Source: Natronomonas moolapensis 8.8.11
GTDB lineage: Archaea > Halobacteriota > Halobacteria > Halobacteriales > Haloarculaceae
DNA length: 64,000 nt
NCBI RefSeq assembly: GCF_000591055.1
Contig: NC_020388.1
Location: 620,001 to 684,000 of the forward strand
Direction: 5' to 3'
Part shown: positions 34,593-41,872 of the stretch, in pieces
Layout of the letters: every line of letters begins with the position of its first letter
How positions within the stretch are numbered: position 1 is the stretch's first letter
Notes under the pieces: model-generated
Database searches by the model: none
What the model saw: only the letters and a program-made list of their open reading frames with translations
Told to the model about the DNA's origin: nothing
Position numbers and translations under genes: made by a program

Positions 34593-35999
34593 TCAGTCAC
34601 TCTCGAGAATGGCAACGATATCGGAGAGATCGAAGAGCCGGAGGTCATCACGCTCGTCTGCAGCTTCCTCAACGGAGCGTTTGAAGCCAGAACGACTGAA
34701 CAGGGCGAATTCATATGTCGGCTCATCGCCTCTATTGGGTGTCCAGTCGATGTGCTCCACGTCGTCTTCGAGATTCGAAAGCACATCATAGCCGAGGGGC
34801 GTGCTGGTGAATTTCGCTTCGCCGGCGATGAGCGTTGACTCATCAGTTGGGGCGACGACATCTACCTCCCGGCGCTTGTACCACCACTGGCGGGGCACCT
34901 GTGTGAGCTGATAGTCTGAATAAAGCGCCGGCACCGCCTGGTGACAGAGCGATTCGAATGTTTCGCTGACGAAGTCGGGTAATTCCGGTTCGATGAGATC
35001 CGCGTAGGCGTTCTCGCCGTACAGTTCGTATTGGCCTCCACGACCGTAGAGATAACGGAAGTAAAACCGGAACACTGGATCCTGAATCTTGTATCGCGTC
35101 CGCTTGCTGCGTGTCGGATCGGCGAGTGCCGGATGGTGTTTCTCGATGATCTGGAGCGTGTCCAGCCGGTCGAAGTAGTACGACGTGTTGGTGCTCTCGA
35201 TGCCAGCTCTCTGAGCGATCTCGTTTCGACTGCGGTTCCCGCTGGCCATCGATTCCAGTACGGAGAAATACGTGTTTACCTCGTTGAGTTCCGTCTGAAG
35301 CACGGTCTCGGGCTCGTCGTGGAGCGGGCAATCCGGGTCGCACAGCAGCCGCGTGATGTTCTCTCCAAGGTTCTGTGATGGATCGAGTGGGCTGAGATAT
35401 CGGGGGGTGCCGCCAAAGACGCCATAGACGAACACCCGTTCTTCGGGATCGTACGTCGGCACGAACTCTTGGATGGAGCGAAACGGCAGTTGGGCGAGTT
35501 CGAGACGGCCATCCGGTGTCCGAGATACCCGGCCGTAGAGTGGCGCACCGCCATCGAGGACGTGGGTATGAATCATACCGATTGCAGAGCCTGTGAGTAC
35601 GAGCGTTGCCTGACTCTCGTCGACAGCTGTGTCCCACAGGTGTTGAATGACCGACGGAAGCCCCTCGTTCGATTCGATGAGGTACGGGAATTCGTCGATA
35701 ACGATGATGGCGTCTCTGTCGGTGAGATACGTCAAGAGCGGTTCCCATTCCTCTTTGCGGGCTGTGATATCTGGATAGGTCGTCGCTGCTGCTTCGACGA
35801 ATCGCCTGAGCTGTGTCGTCGCTGTTCCTTGGACTGCCTGATAGTACACAGCATCGTCGCGGTCGGCGATCGATTGGCGGACGAGTTCGCTCTTGCCGAT
35901 CTGGCGGCGCCCGTAGATAATGGCGAGTTCTGCAGCGTCACTCTCGTAGAGGGCCTGCAACCGGTCGAGTTCATCGAGGCGATTGACGAACTGGTCCAT
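34593..35999 (-). CDS. Archaeal P-loop ATPase with C-terminal PD-(D/E)XK nuclease-like domain
   Basis: This 468-residue protein begins with a STAND-like archaeal ATPase domain: Walker A YGRRQIGKSEL (about 29-39), Walker B AIIVIDEFPYL (about 97-107) and sensor VLTGSAIGMI. A winged helix follows (NRSRNEIAQRAGIESTNTSYYFDRL, about 255-280). The C-terminal domain has REVDVVAPTD and IAGEAKFTS, the Asp ... (D/E)-x-Lys pattern of PD-(D/E)XK nucleases as in the ATPase/DUF234 families. These genes are scattered in archaeal genomes and move often; a defence or toxin-like role has been proposed but is not shown. It sits inside the accessory island right after IS copy B and faces it. Confidence 0.85.
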   Translation of the reverse strand: MDQFVNRLDELDRLQALYESDAAELAIIYGRRQIGKSELVRQSIADRDDAVYYQAVQGTATTQLRRFVEAAATTYPDITARKEEWEPLLTYLTDRDAIIVIDEFPYLIESNEGLPSVIQHLWDTAVDESQATLVLTGSAIGMIHTHVLDGGAPLYGRVSRTPDGRLELAQLPFRSIQEFVPTYDPEERVFVYGVFGGTPRYLSPLDPSQNLGENITRLLCDPDCPLHDEPETVLQTELNEVNTYFSVLESMASGNRSRNEIAQRAGIESTNTSYYFDRLDTLQIIEKHHPALADPTRSKRTRYKIQDPVFRFYFRYLYGRGGQYELYGENAYADLIEPELPDFVSETFESLCHQAVPALYSDYQLTQVPRQWWYKRREVDVVAPTDESTLIAGEAKFTSTPLGYDVLSNLEDDVEHIDWTPNRGDEPTYEFALFSRSGFKRSVEEAADERDDLRLFDLSDIVAILESD

Positions 36000-36113
36000 A
36001 CTCCTAGTCGTGGCGGGGAGAACGTACGTGTTTCGAAGTTAGAAGTAGAACTATAATAGTCTGTACAATAATACTTTGGGCTCTAATATCAGAGACCAAT
36101 GCTTCGACGAAGG

Positions 36114-36251
36114 TCAGAATGCGCCTCTGCGGGCGCAGAAAACACAATTGTCTTTACTCCACGCGCCGATACATATGGGCTTCTCGCTCTTCGCAATGCG
36201 TTCGAGGAGTTCGTCAAACGTCTCGTCCGCTCGCTTCAGGCACTTTGGCAT
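36114..36251 (-). CDS. Possible 45-residue Cys-rich small protein
   Basis: An ATG at 36251 opens 45 codons with four Cys, the last two in a C-x2-C pair (DNCVFC) near the C terminus. An amphipathic helix (RADETFDELLERIAKSEK) lies in the middle. Composition is protein-like and unlike a GC-bias artefact. No promoter is evident and the gene lies in decayed island DNA, so it could also be the remnant of something longer. No family recognised. Confidence 0.4.
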   Translation of the reverse strand: MPKCLKRADETFDELLERIAKSEKPICIGAWSKDNCVFCARRGAF

Positions 36252-36359
36252 TCTTTCGTGTCGTCTATGACCCAGACGAACGTGCTCGTACGCACACAGA
36301 ATGCATACACGTCTATTCGACTCACGCCGGTTCGGTGCGGGGCGAGGATCAGCCGAGAC

Positions 36360-36485
36360 TCAGGAGCGCCCCGCCTCCGCCGGCGGCACCGCCAACACCG
36401 GCACCGCCGCCGGGCGGAGCACCCGCTCGGTCGTGCTGCCGGCGTGTCTGATCCGGTCGAAGCCGCTTCTGCCGTGCGTCCCCAT
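36360..36485 (-). pseudogene. C-terminal fragment of a UspA-family universal stress protein
   Basis: 41 codons encode MGTHGRSGFDRIRHAGSTTE then RVLRPAAVPVLAVPPAEAG and a stop. This is the last third of a UspA fold: the G-x2-G-x(9)-G(S/T) ATP-binding loop and the VPVL strand. Everything upstream is missing, and the break lies exactly at the left end of the CRISPR-repeat-like sequence at 36484. The gene is therefore a remnant cut by recombination. Confidence 0.75.
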
Positions 36486-36513
36486 TTCAGACAAACCCCC
36501 GTGGGGTTGAAGC
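36484..36513 (+). CRISPR. Solitary CRISPR-repeat-like sequence (haloarchaeal type I-B style)
   Basis: Thirty bases: ATTTCAGACAAACC then CCCGTGGGGTTGAAGC. Compared with the common haloarchaeal repeat (GTTTCAGACGAACC then CTTGTGGGGTTGAAGC, from memory) it differs at about four positions. It ends at the expected AAGC border and has the internal AACCC/GGGTT stem. No second copy follows at repeat-spacer distance, and no cas gene is present, so this is a relic or a lone repeat. The usp fragment begins on its left edge. Confidence 0.6.
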
Positions 36514-36593
36514 TAAATCTTCCGTACCCATATGTTGTACACCACAAGGCATTCACCAACAGGTGTTTTACCGGAGAACCCAAACCCTCGAGT

Positions 36594-36947
36594 ATGTCCC
36601 GTGAACGCGAAGACACCGGCCGATACACCGAGACAGTCACTCTCGACGACGTACTCGGCGTCTTCGAGACAGTAGACGGACCCGTGGTCACGTCTGGCGA
36701 TGTTGCTGATGCGCTCGATTCCTCCCGAGAAACCGCTCGCCGAAAGCTACGTACACTCGAAGAGCAGGGGAGAGTCGCCAGCCGCAAGACCGCAGGGAGA
36801 GTCGTGTGGTGGGTCGTTGACGAGCAAGAGCCTGCGCGAGGCGTTGACCCGGAAGATTCGTTCTGGGAGTTCGAACCAGGCGCGTCGGGCGAGTCAGACG
36901 TGTCCGAGAACGTTGATGAGGTCTTGTACGGCAAGGAATCGACATGA
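36594..36947 (+). CDS. Winged-helix protein, probable antitoxin partner of a PIN protein
   Basis: This 117-residue protein has a winged-helix fold: LDDVLGVFETVDGPVVTSGDVADALDSSRETARRKLRTLEEQGRVASRKTAGRVVWWV (about 18-80), followed by an acidic tail. ATG at 36594 is chosen, with TGTTTTACC about 25-30 bases upstream as TATA-like box; the frame is open further left but runs through unrelated debris. It overlaps the following PIN-domain gene by ATGA, the layout of a toxin-antitoxin pair. The toxin gene is broken, so this may be an orphan regulator. Confidence 0.75.
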   Translation: MSREREDTGRYTETVTLDDVLGVFETVDGPVVTSGDVADALDSSRETARRKLRTLEEQGRVASRKTAGRVVWWVVDEQEPARGVDPEDSFWEFEPGASGESDVSENVDEVLYGKEST

Positions 36948-37071
36948 GCGGAGCAGGCGCAACACCAGTGTTCATCGACACCGGCGCGTTCTACGCTAGA
37001 GCTGATGAGGACGACAAACACCACGAGGACGCGATCCACCTTTTCAGTGGTATTCGGTCCGGTGACATAGC
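36944..37071 (+). pseudogene. PIN-domain (VapC-type) toxin, 5' fragment
   Basis: The first 40 or so residues are a typical PIN start: VFIDTGAFYARADEDDKHHEDAIHLFSGIRSGDI, with the first catalytic Asp. The similarity stops near 37070. The frame then reads antisense through the 3' end of the opposite vapC gene to a stop at 37177. The remaining acidic residues of a PIN nuclease are lost, so it is almost surely inactive. Intact relatives are about 130-150 residues. Confidence 0.75.
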
Positions 37072-37500
37072 CTATTTGAACGGGTTGTCGGCCGTCTCCA
37101 GGCGTGTGATGCCGTCAAGCGAATCAAAATCGTCGTCAAACGAGTACAGGTACTCGATCCCTTCTCGCTGCATGTAGGCGGCGATGGTCGCGTCCCCGAA
37201 CGACAGCCCTTCGTAGGTCTGGAACAGGTCGACGGCGCTGGGGAAGTCCTTCTGGGCCGCGTGCAGTACCTCGAACCCAGCGGACTGGTTCAGCCGCTCG
37301 TAGGTCTCAACGGCCTTCGAGTGCCGTTTCCGGTTGTGTATCCAGTTCAGCGTTTCGAGGACGATGTAGTTCGTCACCCGCCCCGTCGGGAGGTTGCCGT
37401 GGTCCATCTCGCGGACGATCTCCATCGCGACGTCGTGGTGTTCATCATCGATGTCCGCCATCCCGACGAGCACGCCCGTGTCAACGACTGCGACCGCCAT
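37072..37500 (-). CDS. vapC: VapC-type PIN-domain toxin (RNase)
   Basis: This 142-residue PIN-domain nuclease starts with AVVDTGVLVGMADIDDEHHDVAMEIV (first Asp and a nearby Asp). It has VLETLNWI (Glu) in the middle and GLSFGDATIAAYMQREGIEYLYSFDDDFDSL (two further Asp) at the end. All four acidic positions are kept, so it should cut RNA, often initiator or other tRNAs. ATG at 37500 overlaps the stop of the upstream vapB-like antitoxin gene (ATGA). It lies tail-to-tail with a truncated second PIN gene. Confidence 0.9.
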   Translation of the reverse strand: MAVAVVDTGVLVGMADIDDEHHDVAMEIVREMDHGNLPTGRVTNYIVLETLNWIHNRKRHSKAVETYERLNQSAGFEVLHAAQKDFPSAVDLFQTYEGLSFGDATIAAYMQREGIEYLYSFDDDFDSLDGITRLETADNPFK

Positions 37501-37769
37501 CAGTTCGTCTCCGAGAATGCAGGGTCGTCCTCGTGCCCGGCGAGGTCGTGGGTTTCGGGCCCATCGCCACCCATCGACACCGGCTCGAAGTCGTCGAAGG
37601 CGCCGTATCGCTGCTTGACGACCTCGACAGAAAGGGTCCCCTCGTCGTCGACGGCCCAGCGGAGTTTGTCACCGGCCTCGATGTCGAAACGGCGACGGAG
37701 CGACGCCGGGATCGTGACCATCCCTCGGTCACTGACTTTCGTTTCCTCGGGCGCTTCGTCAGTTGCCAT
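37500..37769 (-). CDS. vapB: AbrB/MazE-family antitoxin (VapB-type)
   Basis: This 89-residue protein has an N-terminal swapped-hairpin AbrB domain (TKVSDRGMVTIPASLRRRFDIEAGDKLRWAVDDEGTLSVEVV, about 10-53). A flexible acidic tail (54-89) would wrap around the toxin. It precedes vapC with an ATGA overlap. It would bind the operon promoter and repress both genes; the promoter should lie just right of 37769, where the sequence is AT-richer. Confidence 0.9.
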   Translation of the reverse strand: MATDEAPEETKVSDRGMVTIPASLRRRFDIEAGDKLRWAVDDEGTLSVEVVKQRYGAFDDFEPVSMGGDGPETHDLAGHEDDPAFSETN

Positions 37770-37853
37770 ACCCGACAGTACAGACTCTCTATTGATACAT
37801 GTTGCGCCACATGCGACTCACGGACGAAGCTCGTCAAACGTCCCCCCCGCTCA

Positions 37854-38162
37854 CTACGTGTCACCGTCTTCGCCCGTTCGGGCGTCACTCCCCGGGTCGA
37901 CGCGCCCGCACAGCCACTCGGCGTGGGTCTCGACGCTTTGTCGACCCGCGTCGGTCAGCGAGTAGACGTCCTCCAGCCCCTCGACGTGCGTGTCGACGAA
38001 CCCGCTCGATTCGAGCGCGTCGAGGGCGCCGTAGAACCGATCCGGCTTGACCCGCCGGTCGTAGCGCGCCTCGATCGCGGATTTGAGCGTCTGTGCGCGG
38101 CGTTGGCCGCCGTACAGTAGGACGCAGACGTCTCGCCGGAGGCCGCTCGTGAGCCACTCCAT
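37854..38162 (-). CDS. PadR-like winged-helix regulator
   Basis: This 102-residue protein reads as a PadR/phenolic-acid-type or similar winged helix: DVCVLLYGGQRRAQTLKSAIEARYDRRVKPDRFYGALDALESSGFVDTHVEGLEDVYSLTDAGRQSVETHAEWL. The order of helix, recognition helix and wing, ending in YSLTDAGR, is clear. ATG at 38162 is the natural start; a much longer open frame upstream is an artefact of the opposite strand. It diverges from a haloarchaeal gene cluster of unknown function and may regulate it. Confidence 0.8.
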   Translation of the reverse strand: MEWLTSGLRRDVCVLLYGGQRRAQTLKSAIEARYDRRVKPDRFYGALDALESSGFVDTHVEGLEDVYSLTDAGRQSVETHAEWLCGRVDPGSDARTGEDGDT

Positions 38163-38251
38163 GCTTCGGCTCCCGGCGGGGGGGACAAAGAGCCACCGGC
38201 CCGTGCGGCCGGGACCGGTAGTTTGGCAACCGGGGGGACCTATGCCCCGGT

Positions 38252-38521
38252 ATGTCAGAGGCCGAATCGGGTGGTATCGCCGCCCGCTACGAGGAGCGAA
38301 ACGGCGAGCGGCTGTTGCGTTTCGAGACCGACGGCCGGACGGCCGCCGTCGCACAGAACATCGAGGGATACGCCATGTTGAAGGTGCGGCCGAGCGCCGA
38401 CGGCGACGAACTAGAGCGCTACTACGGGTTCGATATGGCGCTCGATCACGCCGCGGAACTGCTCGGCGTCTCGTCCTCGGCGTTGCCGATTCCAGCGGAC
38501 GCCGAAGACATGGGGATGTAG
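38252..38521 (+). CDS. Conserved-looking haloarchaeal hypothetical protein, 89 aa
   Basis: This is a small acidic protein with a beta-rich pattern: GIAARYEERNGERLLRFETDGRTAAVAQNIEGYAMLKVRPSADGDELERYYGFDMALDHAAELLG, then a short tail. No motif for a known activity. It is flanked by the PadR-like regulator (divergent) and the 710-residue gene (same direction, 142 bases on). The ATG lies some 25-30 bases after weak AT sequence. Function unknown. Confidence 0.65.
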   Translation: MSEAESGGIAARYEERNGERLLRFETDGRTAAVAQNIEGYAMLKVRPSADGDELERYYGFDMALDHAAELLGVSSSALPIPADAEDMGM

Positions 38522-38663
38522 AGCGGGGCCTTCGGGACGCTCCGGCGTCGGGACACGACGCCCCGACGGTGAGACGTATCGTCCGAGGTTGGGGGCGGGA
38601 TCGTCCGGCGTCGAGCCGGGATCGCCCGGTAGCTATATGACCGTCCTGCGGGAGGACGTAGGT

Positions 38664-40796
38664 ATGGACGCCCACTCCGTTGTCGACGACTGGGACACCG
38701 CTCCGTTCGACGGTGGGTTCGGCGGGATCGGCGCGTTGAAATCGCGGGGATTCGACGGCGCGATCGAGGCCGACGGGACGTGGCTGTTTCTCCGCGACGG
38801 CGAGGCGCTCACCGCCGTCGCTGATCTCGACGTCAACCCGCGGCCGGGCGACGTCGACGCCTTCGAGGGCGCGACCGGCCGACAGCACGAGGCGCCGACG
38901 GCGGGCGTCGCGACGGTCGCGGCGATGTTGGCGCTCGGCGGCGACGTTCGGGGCACGTATTTCACCGACGACACGCCGCTGTCGGCGGTCGACGAGACGC
39001 TCTCCGGCGGGGGGTTTACTGGCTACGTCGAGCTCTCGGAGAACGTCTTGAGCGGCGACTACTACTACGTCTACGTCGACGGCGCGGTCGAGCACGTCGC
39101 CTTCGTCGGCTCCGAGCAGCTCCTCGTCGGCGAGGAGGCCGAATCGAGAGCCGAAGGCGAGGTCGGTATCTACGACGTCGTCGCGGTCGAGCTCTCCCGT
39201 CCGGACGTTCCGGAGCCGGAATCGCCACCCGAGCCAGGCCCCGAGCCCGAACCGGCGCCGACAGCAGATGCGGGGCTGGACGCGGACGCGAACATAGAGA
39301 CGGACGCCGGCCAAACTGTGAGTTCGGATTCGGGGCCGGATTCGGACCCACCGCCGGACGCGGAGTCGGCGTCTGCGTCGAGAGCCGGTTCGGGACCGAG
39401 CCGGTACGGCGGTACGGCGGATTCGGACCCTGATAACGGCTCCGGCGCCGATGCGGCGGGCAAAGCGGATTCGGATACGGCCGGAGGCACGGAGACGAAA
39501 CTCGAGGTGGACACGTCGTGGCTTGAACGCGACGACGAGCCGGACGCCGACACCGGAGAGGACGCCATCGTCGAGGCGGACGGCACAGAGTCAGAGCCCA
39601 GCGTCGAGGCGGACGGCACAGAGTCAGAGCCCGGCGCCGAGGGCGATATCCCGGGAGGTGCCGGTGTCGAGACGGCGAGAGACGAACCCGCCACCGACGA
39701 AGGGGCGAGCGGCGACGGGGAACGGCCGGACGACGAGGAGACGGGCCTGAACGGGGCGACGGGTGACGACGCACGACGGGACGACCGCGACGGCACTTCG
39801 GTCGCCGCGATAGCCGACGACGAGACGGAGTCGACGGCGTCCGACGCGACTGCCGGAGGGGCGACGACGGACGCGCCTCCCGACCCATCGGAGAGGGCGA
39901 CGCTCGACCGCGAGGACGACGACGCCCGAATCGAACGATACGAGATCCGAATCGAGGAGCTGGAGGCCGACCTCGCGGCGGCCGACGCGCGGATCGAAGA
40001 GCTGGAGGCGGAATGTGAGTCACTCCGGGCCGACCGAGACGACCTGCGGCGGCGGGTCAAAACGGCGGACGCGTCCACAGCAGAGTCGCTGTCGCCCGAG
40101 GCGGCCCTCGCCGAGACCCGTCTGTTCGTCCGCCAGCGTAGCCGCGGCGAGGGAACGCTCTCGGATGCCCACGACGGCGCCGACCGGGAGGCGGTCGTCT
40201 CGAACCTCCACATCGAGTATCACACTACCTTCGACGACGAGGCCGTCTCCGTCGAGGGCGAGCCCTTCGAGACGTGGCTGCGGGCCTCCGACGCCTACGC
40301 GTTCGTCGAATGGCTAACGACGGAGTTGCTCTTCGAGATCCGCTCGGCCAACCACCTGGAAGCAGTCAGGCCGCTCTACGATGCCCTCCCCGACGTCGAC
40401 CGAATCGGCTTCGAGGAGACGATCGCGGTCGGCGACGGCACCGAGGGCCGCGAGATCGGTTTCGATCTCGTCGCCCGCGACAAGTCGGGACATCCCCTCG
40501 TCGTCGGGGCGTTCGACCGGGGCCGGGACCCGACGTACGCCGACGCGGTCGAGCCGTTCGTCGCCGACGCTGCCGACGTCTGTGCGGCCCACGAGACGCT
40601 CGCCGGCGCCGTCGCGATCACGTCGAGTTACTTCGAGTCGGACGCGATGTCGGTGGTCGGCGAGGCGACGAGTTCCAGCCTCCTCAGCCGGAGCCGATAC
40701 CGGAGCTACGTCAAGCTCTCGCGGACGAACGGCTATCACCTCTGTCTGGTCGAAGCACGGGACGGATCGTTCAACCTGACCGTCCCGGAGCTGTGA
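38664..40796 (+). CDS. Large modular haloarchaeal protein: N-terminal domain, acidic linker, coiled coil, C-terminal domain
   Basis: This is a 710-residue protein. Residues 1-170 form a globular alpha/beta domain with no motif I can place (start DAHSVVDDWDTAPFDGGFGG). About 175-430 is an Asp/Glu/Pro/Ser-rich disordered linker with internal repeats. About 430-475 is a short coiled coil (IERYEIRIEELEADLAAADARIEELEAECESL). The C-terminal 215 residues form a second domain (AETRLFVRQRSRGEG...FEIRSANHLEAVRPLYDALPDVDRIGF...GEATSSSLLSRSRYRSYVKLSRTNGYHLCLVEAR). ATG at 38664 is preceded by GGAGG 8 bases upstream; ATG at 38637 is an alternative. Function unknown; membrane segments are absent. Confidence 0.7.
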   Translation: MDAHSVVDDWDTAPFDGGFGGIGALKSRGFDGAIEADGTWLFLRDGEALTAVADLDVNPRPGDVDAFEGATGRQHEAPTAGVATVAAMLALGGDVRGTYFTDDTPLSAVDETLSGGGFTGYVELSENVLSGDYYYVYVDGAVEHVAFVGSEQLLVGEEAESRAEGEVGIYDVVAVELSRPDVPEPESPPEPGPEPEPAPTADAGLDADANIETDAGQTVSSDSGPDSDPPPDAESASASRAGSGPSRYGGTADSDPDNGSGADAAGKADSDTAGGTETKLEVDTSWLERDDEPDADTGEDAIVEADGTESEPSVEADGTESEPGAEGDIPGGAGVETARDEPATDEGASGDGERPDDEETGLNGATGDDARRDDRDGTSVAAIADDETESTASDATAGGATTDAPPDPSERATLDREDDDARIERYEIRIEELEADLAAADARIEELEAECESLRADRDDLRRRVKTADASTAESLSPEAALAETRLFVRQRSRGEGTLSDAHDGADREAVVSNLHIEYHTTFDDEAVSVEGEPFETWLRASDAYAFVEWLTTELLFEIRSANHLEAVRPLYDALPDVDRIGFEETIAVGDGTEGREIGFDLVARDKSGHPLVVGAFDRGRDPTYADAVEPFVADAADVCAAHETLAGAVAITSSYFESDAMSVVGEATSSSLLSRSRYRSYVKLSRTNGYHLCLVEARDGSFNLTVPEL
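39570..39635 (+). repeat. Two 33-bp in-frame repeats in the acidic linker
   Basis: The unit starting GTCGAGGCGGACGGCACAGA occurs at 39570-39602 and again at 39603-39635 with one change near the end. It encodes VEADGTESEPS then VEADGTESEPG, so the disordered linker has grown by duplication. Confidence 0.85.
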
Positions 40797-40845
40797 GCAG
40801 GCCGGAACGCGAGTTCAACGGGCCAAGTGAGAGCCACCCCTCGGC

Positions 40846-41577
40846 TCAGGCGCCCTCGATGCGCGCCACGCGTCCACCGTCGACGGTCGCGAGCGCCCAC
40901 GCCTCCGGGAGGTGACCGTCGACGACGGCCTCCGGAACGAGCGGTGCTGGAACCGGCTGGTAGGCGTTGGCCTTCAGCTCCCGGACCGACGGAAACCGGC
41001 CGACGACTCGACCCGTCGAGCGCTTCTGGACCCGAAACCGGCCGTCCCCGTTTCGCCGGTAGGCATACTCGAAGGCGTCGGCCGACGGACACGAGAGGTC
41101 CTCGAGCGTCCCGACGGCGGCAGCCGCCTCGCCGTCGGCCTCGAGGACGAACCGCGTCCCCTCGCCGGTCACCCCGTCGGCCGGTTCCGCTCGCCACGTC
41201 GGAGGGTCGTCGGCGCGACAGCAGGCCAGCCCCGCATCGCCAGCCGGGAGGCGGTCAGGGGTGTTATAAAAGGTGCGACCCCGCTCGGTTTGGTCGGCCA
41301 CCCCGGGTGGATCGGTCAGTATCCCCCGGATCGCCGCCGCGTCCGCCGGGTGGGCGACGAAAAGTGCCGTTCGCCCGGCAGCGGCGGCGCTGCCGATCGC
41401 CTCGAGGAGTGCGGTCGGGTCCGGACGGCCGACGACGACGGAGAGCGACCCCGGAACGCCGATCCGGTCGGTCCGGCCGGTCGGGACGGCGATCGTCGCG
41501 CCGCCGCGGTCGCCGACGTCGTAACCACGCTCCGCGAGTGCAGAGCGGACGGTCTCGAGCCGCTGGGTGTGCGTCAT
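40846..41577 (-). CDS. Haloarchaeal hypothetical protein, 243 aa
   Basis: This is a soluble protein of 243 residues with no recognised motif. The N-terminal part (QRLETVRSALAERGYDVGDRGGATIAVPTGRTDRIGVPGSLSVVVGRPDPTALLEAI) looks like an alpha/beta domain with Gly-rich turns. The middle has two Cys (LACCRADD) and the end YAYRRNGDGRFRVQKRSTGRVVGRFPSVRELKANAYQPVPAPLVPEAVV. It converges on the 710-residue gene (50 bases between stops). It could belong to the same functional group, but only position supports this. Confidence 0.65.
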   Translation of the reverse strand: MTHTQRLETVRSALAERGYDVGDRGGATIAVPTGRTDRIGVPGSLSVVVGRPDPTALLEAIGSAAAAGRTALFVAHPADAAAIRGILTDPPGVADQTERGRTFYNTPDRLPAGDAGLACCRADDPPTWRAEPADGVTGEGTRFVLEADGEAAAAVGTLEDLSCPSADAFEYAYRRNGDGRFRVQKRSTGRVVGRFPSVRELKANAYQPVPAPLVPEAVVDGHLPEAWALATVDGGRVARIEGA

Positions 41578-41665
41578 GGGTGAAGAGCTTCGTCAGCGGT
41601 GAGACGACCTGTGAGCGTACGTCGAGAAGCGATCCGTCGAGTATCTGAGCTACCGGACGGAGTGA

Positions 41666-41824
41666 TCACGTGGCTGTAATCATGTCGAGGAGGTTCTGAA
41701 GCGAGTTGATTAACTCCTCGAGGAAGGGAACCAGCTCGGTCGGGTCGCCAGCCTCGGCAGCAGCGACGCCACTAAACAGGACCAAGGCCACGAGCGCCGC
41801 GAGCGATAACAGTGTCTGTCGCAT
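41666..41824 (-). CDS. Small secreted peptide, 52 aa
   Basis: The sequence is short but well formed. A signal peptide (MRQTLLSLAALVALVLFSG-VAAA, likely cut after AAA around residue 23) precedes about 29 residues with an amphipathic helix (ELVPFLEELINSLQNLLDMITA). No Cys. It lies just left of IS copy C, and its upstream region is partly replaced by the element 49 bases away. It could be a pheromone-like, antimicrobial (halocin-like) or membrane-associated peptide; I cannot choose. The codon use fits the genome. Confidence 0.55.
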   Translation of the reverse strand: MRQTLLSLAALVALVLFSGVAAAEAGDPTELVPFLEELINSLQNLLDMITAT

Positions 41825-41872
41825 ACACAAATGTTCTACTCACGTCATAATGAATGTTGGGCCGGCAAGCGC

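Noticed and set aside
36099-36593. Upstream extension of the winged-helix antitoxin frame
   Set aside because: It reads through the antisense of the usp remnant and the repeat-like sequence; the promoter-like box lies within it at about 36562-36570.
38162-39314. Long upstream extension of the PadR-like gene
   Set aside because: The extension lies antisense to the 89-aa and 710-aa genes and crosses the divergent promoter region. The winged-helix fold begins at the ATG at 38162.
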